Origin: DATKMG01 sp035541995
Lineage (GTDB): Bacteria; Acidobacteriota; Terriglobia; Versatilivoradales; Versatilivoraceae
Direction: 5' to 3'
Assembly (NCBI GenBank): GCA_035541995.1
Contig: DATKMG010000675.1
Location: 1 to 18,154, forward strand
DNA length: 18,154 nucleotides
Below, piece by piece: positions 1-7,387 of this stretch. Position numbers and translations under genes: made by a program. Numbering within the stretch: position 1 is the first letter of the stretch; every line of letters starts with the position of its first letter. The notes beneath the pieces are model-generated. The model did no database searches. It had not been told where the DNA came from and worked only from the letters and a program-made list of their open reading frames with translations.

Positions 1-1
1 G

Positions 2-509
2 ACAGATGGAGAGATCGTCGTGCCTGCTGGATCGAAAGTCATCGGCAAACTGGAGCAAGCCGACCGCTCCGGGCACGTGTCGGTCAGGTTCACCGAGATT
101 AACCTGCCTGATGGAGCTTCGTATGGCATTGACGCCCGAGCCCTGGCACTCGATTTCGGGCCCCTAAAAGGGGAGGTAGGCGGTAGAAGAAACTTGGCCC
201 GGTTTGTAGCTCGGGCCGCGACGGGGCTTGGCGTGGTGGCGGCACAAGTGGTCGGAATGCATGGGCGTTTGAACGGTCCGATCGATAACAGCGTTCTCAT
301 TCGAGACAGATTGACCGGCAATATCGCCCAGGCTGGAGATCAGCAATTACAGCAGATGGCGATCAGTTCCAATCCAGTTGTGACCGTCCCCGCTAACTAA
401 CACCCGTTTCGATGTCGTCATTCAAAAATCAAGCCAGAGCGATTACAACGTCGAAATGAGTCATTCATCGGCCATTCCGCGTCAAGAACTGGAGAGTTCA
501 CTGTACTAG
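2..509 (+). pseudogene. VirB10/TrbI-like C-terminal domain, 5' cut by window and frameshifted
   Basis: The frame is open from the first bases of the window, so the gene begins upstream. It reads TDGEIVVPAGSKVIGKLEQA, then a strand with VRFTEINLPDG, then a Gly/Ala-rich helix around RAATGLGVVAAQVVG, and ends in PVVTVPAN. This 'VPAGSKVIGKV ... LPDG ... V.VPA.TRF.V' layout resembles the C-terminal beta-barrel domain of VirB10/TrbI proteins, which span the envelope in type IV secretion. The frame hits TAA at 398-400. After the tandem TAAC (394-401) the matching continuation NTRFDVVIQKSSQSDYNVEM appears in the next frame, 402-506, and stops at TAG 507-509. Removing one TAAC copy restores one continuous frame. 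The family call rests on pattern only; the frameshift is clear from the reading frames. Confidence 0.5.
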
Positions 510-629
510 ACATCGCTGACACGGGAAGAGTTAGAGGAGTTGCTGAATCTGAGGCAAGAGTTGAGAAAGCTGATGTTTGCTGCTGGCGGGAAAATTCCCT
601 CAAGCGAGGGGATACCCAAACCTGAATAG
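510..629 (+). pseudogene. Possible read-on tail or small ORF after the VirB10-like remnant
   Basis: In the same frame as the shifted VirB10-like tail, the codons after TAG 507-509 read TSLTREELEELLNLRQELRK then LMFAAGG..., and stop at TAG 627-629. The segment is charged and predicted helical (LTREELEELLNLRQELRKL). No ATG, GTG or TTG precedes the helical part between the stop and codon 540. It may therefore be the real C-terminus of the upstream protein cut off by a nonsense change, or a fragment of a small following gene. No family was recognised. Confidence 0.25.
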
Positions 630-654
630 CAAGAGCCGTAAGTATTGTGCTCGT

Positions 655-993
655 ATGAATGCCCTCCACAAGCTGGCAGACCATTACAATGCAGAGATTC
701 TCAAGCGGCAACTTCCCGAAGGGGGTTGGTCCAGTTTCAGCTTTCATCAGTGGTGCATTGAAACCAGCTGCTTGTGCCTGTTAGCGCTTAGGCTGGAAAC
801 CACTTCGGCCTGCACAAGAGGAGTAGAGCTCCTGTCAGGCTGTCAGAATCCCAACGGAAGCTGGCCTGCCTTTCAAGGCGACGACCAGAAGGGTTCATGG
901 GTTACGGCGCTCGTGGTCATTACCCTGTTCCGCCTGGGGGGTGACTGGAAAGCTGTTGAGCGAGGGCTGTCCTGGTTGCTTGAAACTAATGGT
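655..993 (+). pseudogene. Prenyltransferase / squalene-cyclase-like N-terminal fragment
   Basis: From ATG 655 the frame reads about 113 residues typical of the alpha/alpha-barrel family of squalene-hopene cyclases and prenyltransferase-like proteins. It contains LPEGGWSSF, then QWCIETSCLCLLALR, the QW-type motif QNPNGSWPAF, GSWVTALVVITLF, and GLSWLLETNG. These proteins normally carry several more repeats. Here the homology stops at about 990-996, where the opposite strand becomes coding for a WecA/MraY-like protein. The frame stays open to 1311 but only through antisense of that second gene, so the predicted 244-residue chimera is not a real protein. The piece is probably a remnant left by a rearrangement. 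Confidence 0.6.
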
Positions 994-1245
994 ATCGAGG
1001 AGTGGAATAGCCAAGGTTATCAATGGGGCAGTCATCCCCAGCAGGGTGGCGGACTTCGTGCCCCAGATCACGCCGAAACAGCCCAGCATAAAGCCAATGG
1101 TAAGACTCCCGGAATCCCCGAGGAAAATCGATGCAGGATTGAAGTTGTAGCGAAGGAACCCCAGCAACGCTCCGGCCATCGGAACCACCACCAGGGCGAG
1201 GGCGAAGTTCTGTTGGATGAGGGCGACGAGTGCCTTTTGTACTCT
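991..1245 (-). pseudogene. Internal fragment of a WecA/MraY-type glycosyl-1-phosphate transferase
   Basis: The minus strand reads ALVALIQQNFALALVVPMAG, then ALLGFLRYNFNPASIFLGDS, then GSLTIGFMLGCFGVIW, KSATLLGM and LAIPLLDT. NPASIFLGDSGSL is the hallmark motif of the polyprenyl-phosphate N-acetylhexosamine-1-phosphate transferase family (WecA, TagO, MraY), integral membrane enzymes that start cell-envelope glycan synthesis. The homology ends right after IPLLDT at about 991, where the prenyltransferase-like fragment begins on the other strand. On the 5' side it fades near 1245, and a TGA lies at 1264-1266. The N-terminal membrane helices, the catalytic Asp-rich loop and the HxH loop are absent, so this is a gene fragment truncated at both ends. 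Confidence 0.7.
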
Positions 1246-1470
1246 TCGGTTTTGTTCAACCGGTCAATTTCCCGGTTCTGGGGGTGCGTCTTGCCGCTTA
1301 GCAACAGTTGATGACGGAAGCGCCCATCGGCTCGCCGAACACTACAGCGAACGCCCGACCGCTAAATTCACCAGGTGAATTGCTATTATGGCAGGAATTA
1401 TGTTAGAATCCACCAATTGCCCTATTGAGAATATCATTAATTTACTAATGCCCTTTTAAAAGAGATTCCT

Positions 1471-1668
1471 ATGGAATTAAAGATTGGAAAATGCAAGTGG
1501 TGTGCTACAGAGTTCGACTATGTGACCCGTTCGCCTCAGTCTCAGACCAACGGGGAGCTTCACTTTTGCCCCCTCTGCAAAGAACCCCTATTTCACATCC
1601 GTGCCGTGACAATTGGGAATATCCTACGAGATCCAAGGCGGGCCAAAACCCAGTCTGCAGTGGCTTGA
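1471..1668 (+). CDS. Small zinc-ribbon-like protein (65 aa), unknown function
   Basis: ATG 1471 follows a weak purine-rich site (AAAAGAGA). The 65-residue product has two CxxC knuckles, C8-x2-C11 (KCKWC) and C33-x2-C36 (FCPLCK), separated by 21 residues. The spacing fits a treble-clef or zinc-ribbon fold. No catalytic domain follows, and the C-terminus is short and basic. A weak promoter-like pair, TTGCTA 1380-1385 and TAGAAT 1404-1409 (18-bp spacer), lies upstream in an AT-rich tract. It stands alone between remnants and the oxidoreductase gene. The paired cysteines make a real gene more likely than chance, but no function can be assigned. Confidence 0.5.
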   Translation: MELKIGKCKWCATEFDYVTRSPQSQTNGELHFCPLCKEPLFHIRAVTIGNILRDPRRAKTQSAVA

Positions 1669-1822
1669 AGCGCGAATGTCAAGCCATGAAGGCCAACAGT
1701 GTTGGCGAGGCCGCGAAAGTCATAGTTTCTTTTGAGACCCCTCTCCATCAGCAGCAGTCGCCCGATGACGGAAGCATCCGCGATTGGTATGGCATTATCA
1801 GTCGTGATTCGGGTGGTGCGAG

Positions 1823-3451
1823 CTATGCTGCCACCCTGCCGGCTTGGATCGGTTTAGTTACGACCGACATGAGGTTTCGTCGCAAAATGGCTGAAGCTGC
1901 CAGTACTCCCCCCATCAGTGCGCCTGCGACACCCAGCATACAGACGTCCTGTCCTGTGAGATACAGGTTGCGTATGGCGGTCCGTGGGGTGAGACACCTC
2001 AGGCGGTACCGCTCAGGGCTTGCACTGACCCCGTAAATTTCCCCGCGCTGATAATTCATGAAGTGGCGGGTCGAGAGCGGGGTGGACAGTTCTGCGATTT
2101 CGATCTTCCCTTGCACCGCAGGCACATGCTGTTCCAGGCTTTGGCGCAAGCGGTCGGCCAAGTTCTCCTTGAATTCATCGTAATCTTGCCCTCTGTGTTT
2201 CCATCGGGTGTCACCCCAGTCCTTGAACCAAGCGTAAGGCACCGGAGTGATCACTTCAAGTGTGCTATGACCGGGATATCGCCGCTCAAAGTCAGGGTCT
2301 TTCGCTGAAGGGGACGACACAAACAACATCGGGAAAGGGGCACAGGGGTCCCTCTCGAAGCGCGACAGGTTCGCGTCATGATCAGGCGTGGGATGAACCC
2401 ACAGGTTGGTTCCGGTGAGTCCCAATTCGGCCGCACCTCCCCGCGCCCCAACGTAGAGGCACAAGTGTGCCTTGGAGGGCGGCAAGCGTCGGAGCTCTTT
2501 AAGAGCCGAGGAGGCGCCTGGAGCCTCGGGTGGCAGCAGCGAAGAGAAGGTGTTCCACGCACCCGCATCGCTGATCACGACTCCGGCTCGAATTTCACGG
2601 CCGTCCTGCATTCGAACGCCGCAAGCACGTTGGTTGCGGTCGAGTAAGATCTGGCTGACCTCGGCACACAATGCGATATGGCCACCAGCAGATTCGATGG
2701 TCGGGGCAAAACTCGCCGCGATACTGGGTGCTCCTCCGACAGGGTAGCTGGCACCCTCGAAATAGTGGTCAGCTATGGTGGCGTGCGCCGCAAAGCTACT
2801 TTCTGAAGGAGGTAAGCCATAATCACCCCACTGAGCAGTAAGGACCGCCTTCAGATCGCCGTTGGTTGTGATGGCCGCGAGTTCTTCAGCTGTGGTACGA
2901 CGCGCCCATCGCAGGAACGGCACGCGCAACAGGGGACCAGCTAGGAATGCCACTGGTCCTGGCAATGCCTTCTCGGTGAAATATGACGTGCGGCTGCGGA
3001 TACAGGACTGCACCGACCGAAGGTAGTTGTCGATGGCGTCTGCTTCGCTCGGGAAATATGATTTCAGCTGCTGGCGAAAACGCTCGCGTCCGGACACAAA
3101 CAGGTACTCGCGGTCCCCGATGCGCACCCGGTCATACACATCGGGCATGGGGCTCCACTGAAGGCGGCCGTCGGTCAGATTGTCAAAGGCGGCGCGCAGC
3201 GGGGAGGAGGCGGACTGGACCTGCCCGATATAGTGGACCCCCACATCCCATGCATACCCGGGCCGATGGAAGGCATGCGTGAATCCTCCCGCCACATAGT
3301 GGCGCTCGAGCACCAGCACCCGCTTGCGGCCGTAGCGTGCCAGCAGTGTCGCCGTCGCTAGTCCGCCGATGCCTGAGCCAATGACGATGGCATCCCAATC
3401 TTCTCTGACTGCGTGCTGCTTGTAGGAAACCCCCACGGTTGTTGTTACCAT
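1823..3451 (-). CDS. FAD-dependent oxidoreductase, retinol saturase / phytoene desaturase-like
   Basis: 542-residue flavoprotein. The N-terminus carries a Rossmann dinucleotide-binding motif, AIVIGSGIGGLATATLLARY, with GSGIGG at about residues 25-30 and E49 ending the second strand, followed by AGGFTHAFHRPGYAWDVGVHY. The C-terminus has YLTGQDVCMLGVAGALMGG, the signature that closes the FAD site in all-trans-retinol 13,14-reductase, CrtISO and phytoene-desaturase-like proteins. The family reduces, desaturates or isomerises polyenes or lipids; the substrate here is unknown. Length is normal for the family. Start ATG 3449-3451 is supported by GGAGG at 3460-3464. It is divergent from a TetR gene, and the shared gap has two palindromes, so repression by that TetR is likely. 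No carotenoid genes are adjacent, so a carotenoid role is not supported. Confidence 0.88.
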   Translation of the reverse strand: MVTTTVGVSYKQHAVREDWDAIVIGSGIGGLATATLLARYGRKRVLVLERHYVAGGFTHAFHRPGYAWDVGVHYIGQVQSASSPLRAAFDNLTDGRLQWSPMPDVYDRVRIGDREYLFVSGRERFRQQLKSYFPSEADAIDNYLRSVQSCIRSRTSYFTEKALPGPVAFLAGPLLRVPFLRWARRTTAEELAAITTNGDLKAVLTAQWGDYGLPPSESSFAAHATIADHYFEGASYPVGGAPSIAASFAPTIESAGGHIALCAEVSQILLDRNQRACGVRMQDGREIRAGVVISDAGAWNTFSSLLPPEAPGASSALKELRRLPPSKAHLCLYVGARGGAAELGLTGTNLWVHPTPDHDANLSRFERDPCAPFPMLFVSSPSAKDPDFERRYPGHSTLEVITPVPYAWFKDWGDTRWKHRGQDYDEFKENLADRLRQSLEQHVPAVQGKIEIAELSTPLSTRHFMNYQRGEIYGVSASPERYRLRCLTPRTAIRNLYLTGQDVCMLGVAGALMGGVLAASAILRRNLMSVVTKPIQAGRVAA

Positions 3452-3480
3452 GATTATATCCTCCCTATTCTTATCCTTAC

Positions 3481-3501
3481 AATGTTGACATCAGCCACAT
3501 T
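3481..3501. promoter_or_regulatory. Operator-like palindrome, copy 1 (oxidoreductase/tetR gap)
   Basis: Half-sites AATGTTG (3481-3487) and CCACATT (3495-3501) flank a 7-bp spacer, an imperfect 21-bp palindrome with one mismatch to copy 2. The segment TTGACATC in its left half is the exact inverse of GATGTCAA in copy 2. The length and symmetry fit a TetR-dimer operator. It lies between the divergent oxidoreductase and tetR genes. Confidence 0.6.
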
Positions 3502-3505
3502 GAGC

Positions 3506-3535
3506 ATTGTTCCCCAAAAATGTTGCCGATGTCAA
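3506..3535 (-). promoter_or_regulatory. Possible promoter of the oxidoreductase gene
   Basis: On the minus strand TTGACA (3535-3530) is followed after an 18-bp spacer by AACAAT (3511-3506). The first is a perfect -35 hexamer and the second matches 4 of 6 bases of a -10 box. The -35 sits inside operator copy 2, so bound repressor would block it. The -10 is weak, so this is tentative. Confidence 0.3.
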
Positions 3536-3539
3536 CATT
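3519..3539. promoter_or_regulatory. Operator-like palindrome, copy 2 (oxidoreductase/tetR gap)
   Basis: Perfect half-sites AATGTTG (3519-3525) and CAACATT (3533-3539) flank a 7-bp spacer. Its centre is 38 bp from that of copy 1. The outer 12 bp of the two copies also form a perfect long inverted repeat (3481-3492 with 3528-3539). It lies 22 bp upstream of the tetR start codon, so it could mediate autorepression. Confidence 0.65.
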
Positions 3540-3561
3540 ATTTTGATATAAGGGAGACTCG

Positions 3562-4179
3562 ATGAAGAAACGCCAGCCCTATCATCATGGAAATCTTAAG
3601 CATGCTCTGTTGGATGCTTCTCTTGGTTTAATCCGGGAAATCGGTCCCGGTGCCTTCACCCTACGCGAGGTGGCTCGCAGGGCAGGCGTATCCCACAACG
3701 CCCCCTATCGACACTTTCGCAACAAGGAGGAATTGCTGGCGGCGGTGGCTGCTGAGGGATTCGATCGCTTGACGGAATCGATGACGAAGGCAGCCCAACC
3801 CGGCTTCAACGCTTTAGACAGGCTCCACTTGAGCGGACGCGGCTATGTACAGTTTGCCCTCAGCCACCCTCAGCACTTCGCGGTAATGTTCGACGCTCCC
3901 GGGGGCTTTGACTCCTACCCGGAAACCCGCGCCGCAGGAGAACGTGCTTTCGGGACGCTGGTTCGCTATATCAGGGACTGCCAGGGGGAGGGATGTCTGC
4001 CAAAGGGAGACTGGAGCCCGCTGGCCCTCCTCGCCTGGTCCATGGTGCATGGGGTTGCCAAGCTCGCTCTCAGCGGACGGCTTCCTTTCTCGAAAGCTGC
4101 CCGAGTGCTTCAATTTACCGATATGGCCACTGAAGCGCTAAGGTTGGGCATGGCGAATATGTCAAGTTCCATTGTCTGA
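3562..4179 (+). CDS. TetR/AcrR family transcriptional regulator
   Basis: 205 residues, normal for the family. After a basic N-terminus (KKRQPYHHGNLK) comes the TetR helix-turn-helix, roughly residues 31-52, with FTLREVARRAGVSHNAPYRH followed by FRNKEELL. The C-terminal half contains AWSMVHGVAKLALSGRLPF, which matches the WHG-type ligand-binding domain (TetR_C_33) found in many TetR proteins. Start ATG 3562 has the SD AGGGAG (3551-3556). The gene is divergent from the FAD oxidoreductase, and two 21-bp palindromes lie between them. The simplest reading is that it represses the oxidoreductase and itself and is released by a small hydrophobic ligand, perhaps the enzyme's substrate. The ligand is unknown. 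Confidence 0.93.
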   Translation: MKKRQPYHHGNLKHALLDASLGLIREIGPGAFTLREVARRAGVSHNAPYRHFRNKEELLAAVAAEGFDRLTESMTKAAQPGFNALDRLHLSGRGYVQFALSHPQHFAVMFDAPGGFDSYPETRAAGERAFGTLVRYIRDCQGEGCLPKGDWSPLALLAWSMVHGVAKLALSGRLPFSKAARVLQFTDMATEALRLGMANMSSSIV

Positions 4180-4213
4180 AGCGTGTCAAGTCAATTCCAG
4201 CCAGGTAGTTTCC

Positions 4214-4857
4214 TGGGCTTTTTCAATTTGGATCAGGTTTACAGGGGCACGATGACATTGCATTGGCGCAATCGTCCCGGTTCGGCAGTTTCCGGCTCGG
4301 AGGTTCAAAAGATCATTCAGACAAGCGATCCCGACATGAATAGCCCTTTGACAACGCCGCTGTTGGGATACATGGGAGCAAGCTATTTTGCCCAGCGAAT
4401 TCTGGCCCTGCTGTTTTCCAGCATGGGAGCACACTGGCCCTCTTCCTGGCCTGCTGAGGTATTTATGGAGTATTGAGCTGGTCGGTCTCGAGTCGGATGA
4501 CCGAAATCGGTATTCGGATGGCCCTGGGGGGCATCACCGGGATGCATCCTGAAAATGGTCATTGCTAATGGATCCCGTCTAATGTTGTGTGGCATCGCCA
4601 TTGGCTTGGGAAATACTTTGTTCTTGAGTCGGTATCTGGCTCTGTATCTGGTGGAGGTTAATCCGCTGGATCCCCGGATATACTCGGGGGTCTGTGGGAT
4701 TCTGCTGCTGCTGGGGCTTCTCGCCTGTTATCTACCTGCCCGTCGCGCCGCCAATGCCGGTCCTATGACCATGTTGCGGGTGAATGAAGTCTCGTTTTCT
4801 GATGTTTCCGTCATCAGAAGCGTGGCCGTTGCACCCGCTGATGGGCAGATACCCTGA
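4214..4857 (+). pseudogene. Degenerate C-terminal part of an ADOP/MacB-type permease
   Basis: Three frames join into one permease C-terminus. Frame A (to about 4430) reads YRGTMTLHW, then TSDPDMNSPL, YFAQRILALLFSSMGA. The next frame reads LALFLAC*GIYGVLSWSV then RMTEIGIRMALG. The first frame then resumes with GASPGCILKMVIANGSR, GLLACYLPARRAA and MTMLRVN. This is the order of the last FtsX domain: periplasmic segment, helix, cytoplasmic R.TEIGIRMALGA loop, two helices, CYLPARRAA. Three lesions are visible: a CA dinucleotide repeat in GAGCACACTGG (4428-4436) shifts frame, TGA sits at 4455-4457, and a 6-G run at 4526-4531 has one extra G. The N-terminal three quarters are missing. It shares architecture with the intact permease at 4949-7387 but lies on the opposite strand. 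Confidence 0.85.
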
Positions 4858-4863
4858 ACAGAT

Positions 4864-4915
4864 AAACAAGTGTTTCTCAGCAGTAATAAGGAGATGGGCG
4901 CCATTGAGTTGCCTA
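4864..4915 (-). pseudogene. Remnant of a methyltransferase C-terminus
   Basis: The minus strand reads QLNGAHLLITAEKH, matching the tail RVNGAHCVITAEKR of the intact methyltransferase at 7824-8708. At DNA level 4873-4907 and 7830-7864 agree at 30 of 35 positions by hand count, in the same orientation. Nothing upstream of this tail is preserved, and it now lacks its stop codon. It is probably the last trace of a second copy of that gene, lying between the degenerate permease and the intact permease. Confidence 0.6.
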
Positions 4916-4948
4916 TTGGGGAAACCGCCGTGGTTCCATCCCTTCTTT

Positions 4949-7387
4949 CTATTCGTGATGGAGTGCTTTCAACGGATCCAGTCGGGAAGCCCGCCAGGCG
5001 GGTAGATAGCAGGCCGCCAAACCAGTCAGGCTCAGCAAGCCGGCCACCAGGACATACGTCAGTGCGTCCGTGGTGCTTACTTCGAAGAGTTTGTTTTGCA
5101 GATAGTGGGTCAGGATCAGGGACAGAGCCAATCCGATCGCCAGGCCCACGAAGGTCAACATCAGTCCCTGTCTCATCACCATTCGAACAATAGCATCTGA
5201 TCCAGCTCCTAAGGCCACGCGAATTCCAATTTCCTGAGTGCGCTGGCGGGTGGCGTAGGCCACTACCCCGTAAATGCCCACAGCCGCCAGAACCAAAGCG
5301 AGCAAACCAATTCCGCCCGTCACGGTTCCAAACACCCGATCGCCCACCATGGTAACCTGCATGGCTTGCTTGAGCGAATGGACCTGGAATAGTGGCAGGT
5401 CTGGATTAAACTCATGGACTGCTATTTCCAGCGAACCCGCATAGGAAAGCGGGTTTCCACTGACACGGACAAAGATGGTCGGATCGGCATAGTAGGCTTG
5501 TGAAAGAGGTAAGAATATTGTCGGTTCGGCTTTTTCGTTCATGCGGTGACTTTTGATGTTTCGGAATACTCCTACGACTGTAAACCATCGCGAATAAGCC
5601 TGGATTTGTCGTCCGATGGGATCCTGCTGAGGCCAGTACCGGTCCACCAATGCCTGGTTGACAATGGCCACCAGTTGCGAAGTGGCCGTATCCTGGGGGG
5701 AAAAATCCCGTCCCGCAACGAGAGGAATTTGTAGGGTTCGAAGATAATTTGGCCCGACGTTGCCGCGCTGTATTTCCATCGATTCATGCGCGTAAGGAAC
5801 ATAACCTTGGGGGACTACCCATTGGGTGCTGTTCCTGCCGCTTAACGGCACCCAATTGGCCAGGGTAGCCGATTGAACACCGGGCAGAGCTTGCAATTTG
5901 GCAACTAACTGGCGATAGAATTCAATGCCTTGCTGCCGGGAATAGCCGTGAGGCAATAAATCAAAGGAAGCCAAAAGAACATGGTCAGATTCAAAACCGG
6001 GATAAAACCGCTGAGTGTTTTGAAAGCTGCGAATAAAAAGACCGGCACAGATCAGCAGCAAAGATGAGAGAGCAATCTGTCCAATGACCAATCCACGGGC
6101 CAGGCGTGATTTATTCAGGTTGCCGCTGGAACGGGTAGACTCCTCCTTTAGCACGTTGGTCGTGATTAAGCCCGAGGCACGCAAAGCCGGCAGAATGCCG
6201 AAGAAGACACTGCTGGTCACCGAAACAAGCATTGTAGCCAGGAGGACCCTTCTGTCCACATGAGTTTCAAAACTAATCGGTGGATCTGTGGGAGGGATCA
6301 TGGCATTCAAGAAATTGCCGGCCCAGATCGTGAAAAAAAGGGCGAGTCCTCCTCCCATGATGGCCACCAGCAGACTCTCAGCAAACCACTGTCGCAACAA
6401 TTGCCAGCGGTTTGCTCCGACCGATAAGCGGATGGCTATTTCTTGTCGTCTTTCTACAGAACGCACCAGAAGCAGGTTGGCTACATTGGCACAGCTGAGC
6501 AGGAGCAGGGCTACCGCCAATCCCAACAGCATTGAGAGGCCCGTATAGAGTGCGTATCCCGCTCCAAAAGGAGACCGCCAAAGGGGATCCAGGGTAATTT
6601 GGTTGGGCCCTTCATGCGCTTGGGGATACTGTTCAACCAACCTCCGCATCAGCAGGTTTAATTCGTCTTGCGCCTGGCGATAGTCCGTGCCGGGTTTAAG
6701 CTTGCCAATCAACTGCAACCAGTATGTATCCCGATATTTAATCCGCTCCCAGCCCGTAATGGTCGGGTCCATCATCAGGGGAATCCAAAGGTCTGAGTGG
6801 AGACCGATTTTACATCCTCGAAAATCGGGAGGTGCAATCCCAATCACATTGTAGAGATGACTGTTGATTTCGATGCTCTTGCCAACCAGCGCAGGGTCGG
6901 CGCCGAAGCGATTTTGCCAGAGCTGGTAGCTGATGACTACCACCGGGCTTCCTCCTGGTTTTTGATCCTCTTCGGGTCGGAAGCCGCGCCCTAGGATTGG
7001 CTGGACTCCTAACACATCAAAATAGTTGACGGAAGCCATCACCCCCCATACCCGCTCCGGCTTGGTGTTGCCCGTCAGCGCCATGGCAAAATCGTGATAA
7101 CCCAGCAATCCCGTCAGGCTGTGCGTACTGTCCCTGAGGTCTTTGTAATCTTGATATGAGAAGGGAGGCACCGGGTTTTCCGTCCAGTCACCCCGCATGA
7201 TCGACACCAAATTGGGAGTGTCAGAAGCTCCTGGAATTGGATCCAATAAAGTCGAGCTGATCCAGCTGAAGATGGTGCTATTGGCGGCAATGCCAACGGC
7301 AAGTGTAATTACAGCCAGCAACGTAAACCCTGGCGTTTTAGCCAGCATACGCCATCCGTACCGGATATCCTTCATCCAAGCTCCCAT
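4949..7387 (-). CDS. ADOP-type ABC transporter permease (two MacB/FtsX modules)
   Basis: A protein of about 812 residues. It opens with MKDIRYGWRMLAKTPGFTLL and the first membrane helix (LLAVITLAVGIAANSTIFSW), followed by a large periplasmic MacB-like core. A membrane block follows (LLGLAVALLLLSCANVANLL then RRQEIAIRLSVGANRWQLLR). A second helix (LVIGQIALSSLLLICAGLFI) opens a second periplasmic core, and the protein ends with RTQEIGIRVALGAGSDAIVR, two helices and CYLPAWRASRLDPLKALHHE. This duplicated layout without an ATPase is typical of acidobacterial orphan permeases. The family acts in efflux or mechanotransmission; the substrate is unknown. ATG 7385-7387 is preferred over the upstream TTG 7411 because GGAGG (7393-7397) precedes it; ATG 7375 is an alternative. 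No PadR regulator or ATPase gene is adjacent. Confidence 0.9.
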   Translation of the reverse strand: MGAWMKDIRYGWRMLAKTPGFTLLAVITLAVGIAANSTIFSWISSTLLDPIPGASDTPNLVSIMRGDWTENPVPPFSYQDYKDLRDSTHSLTGLLGYHDFAMALTGNTKPERVWGVMASVNYFDVLGVQPILGRGFRPEEDQKPGGSPVVVISYQLWQNRFGADPALVGKSIEINSHLYNVIGIAPPDFRGCKIGLHSDLWIPLMMDPTITGWERIKYRDTYWLQLIGKLKPGTDYRQAQDELNLLMRRLVEQYPQAHEGPNQITLDPLWRSPFGAGYALYTGLSMLLGLAVALLLLSCANVANLLLVRSVERRQEIAIRLSVGANRWQLLRQWFAESLLVAIMGGGLALFFTIWAGNFLNAMIPPTDPPISFETHVDRRVLLATMLVSVTSSVFFGILPALRASGLITTNVLKEESTRSSGNLNKSRLARGLVIGQIALSSLLLICAGLFIRSFQNTQRFYPGFESDHVLLASFDLLPHGYSRQQGIEFYRQLVAKLQALPGVQSATLANWVPLSGRNSTQWVVPQGYVPYAHESMEIQRGNVGPNYLRTLQIPLVAGRDFSPQDTATSQLVAIVNQALVDRYWPQQDPIGRQIQAYSRWFTVVGVFRNIKSHRMNEKAEPTIFLPLSQAYYADPTIFVRVSGNPLSYAGSLEIAVHEFNPDLPLFQVHSLKQAMQVTMVGDRVFGTVTGGIGLLALVLAAVGIYGVVAYATRQRTQEIGIRVALGAGSDAIVRMVMRQGLMLTFVGLAIGLALSLILTHYLQNKLFEVSTTDALTYVLVAGLLSLTGLAACYLPAWRASRLDPLKALHHE

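Noticed and set aside
577..1311. Open frame of 244 codons on the + strand
   Set aside because: Only 655 to about 993 is homologous coding sequence; the rest is antisense of a WecA/MraY fragment, so the whole frame is not one protein.
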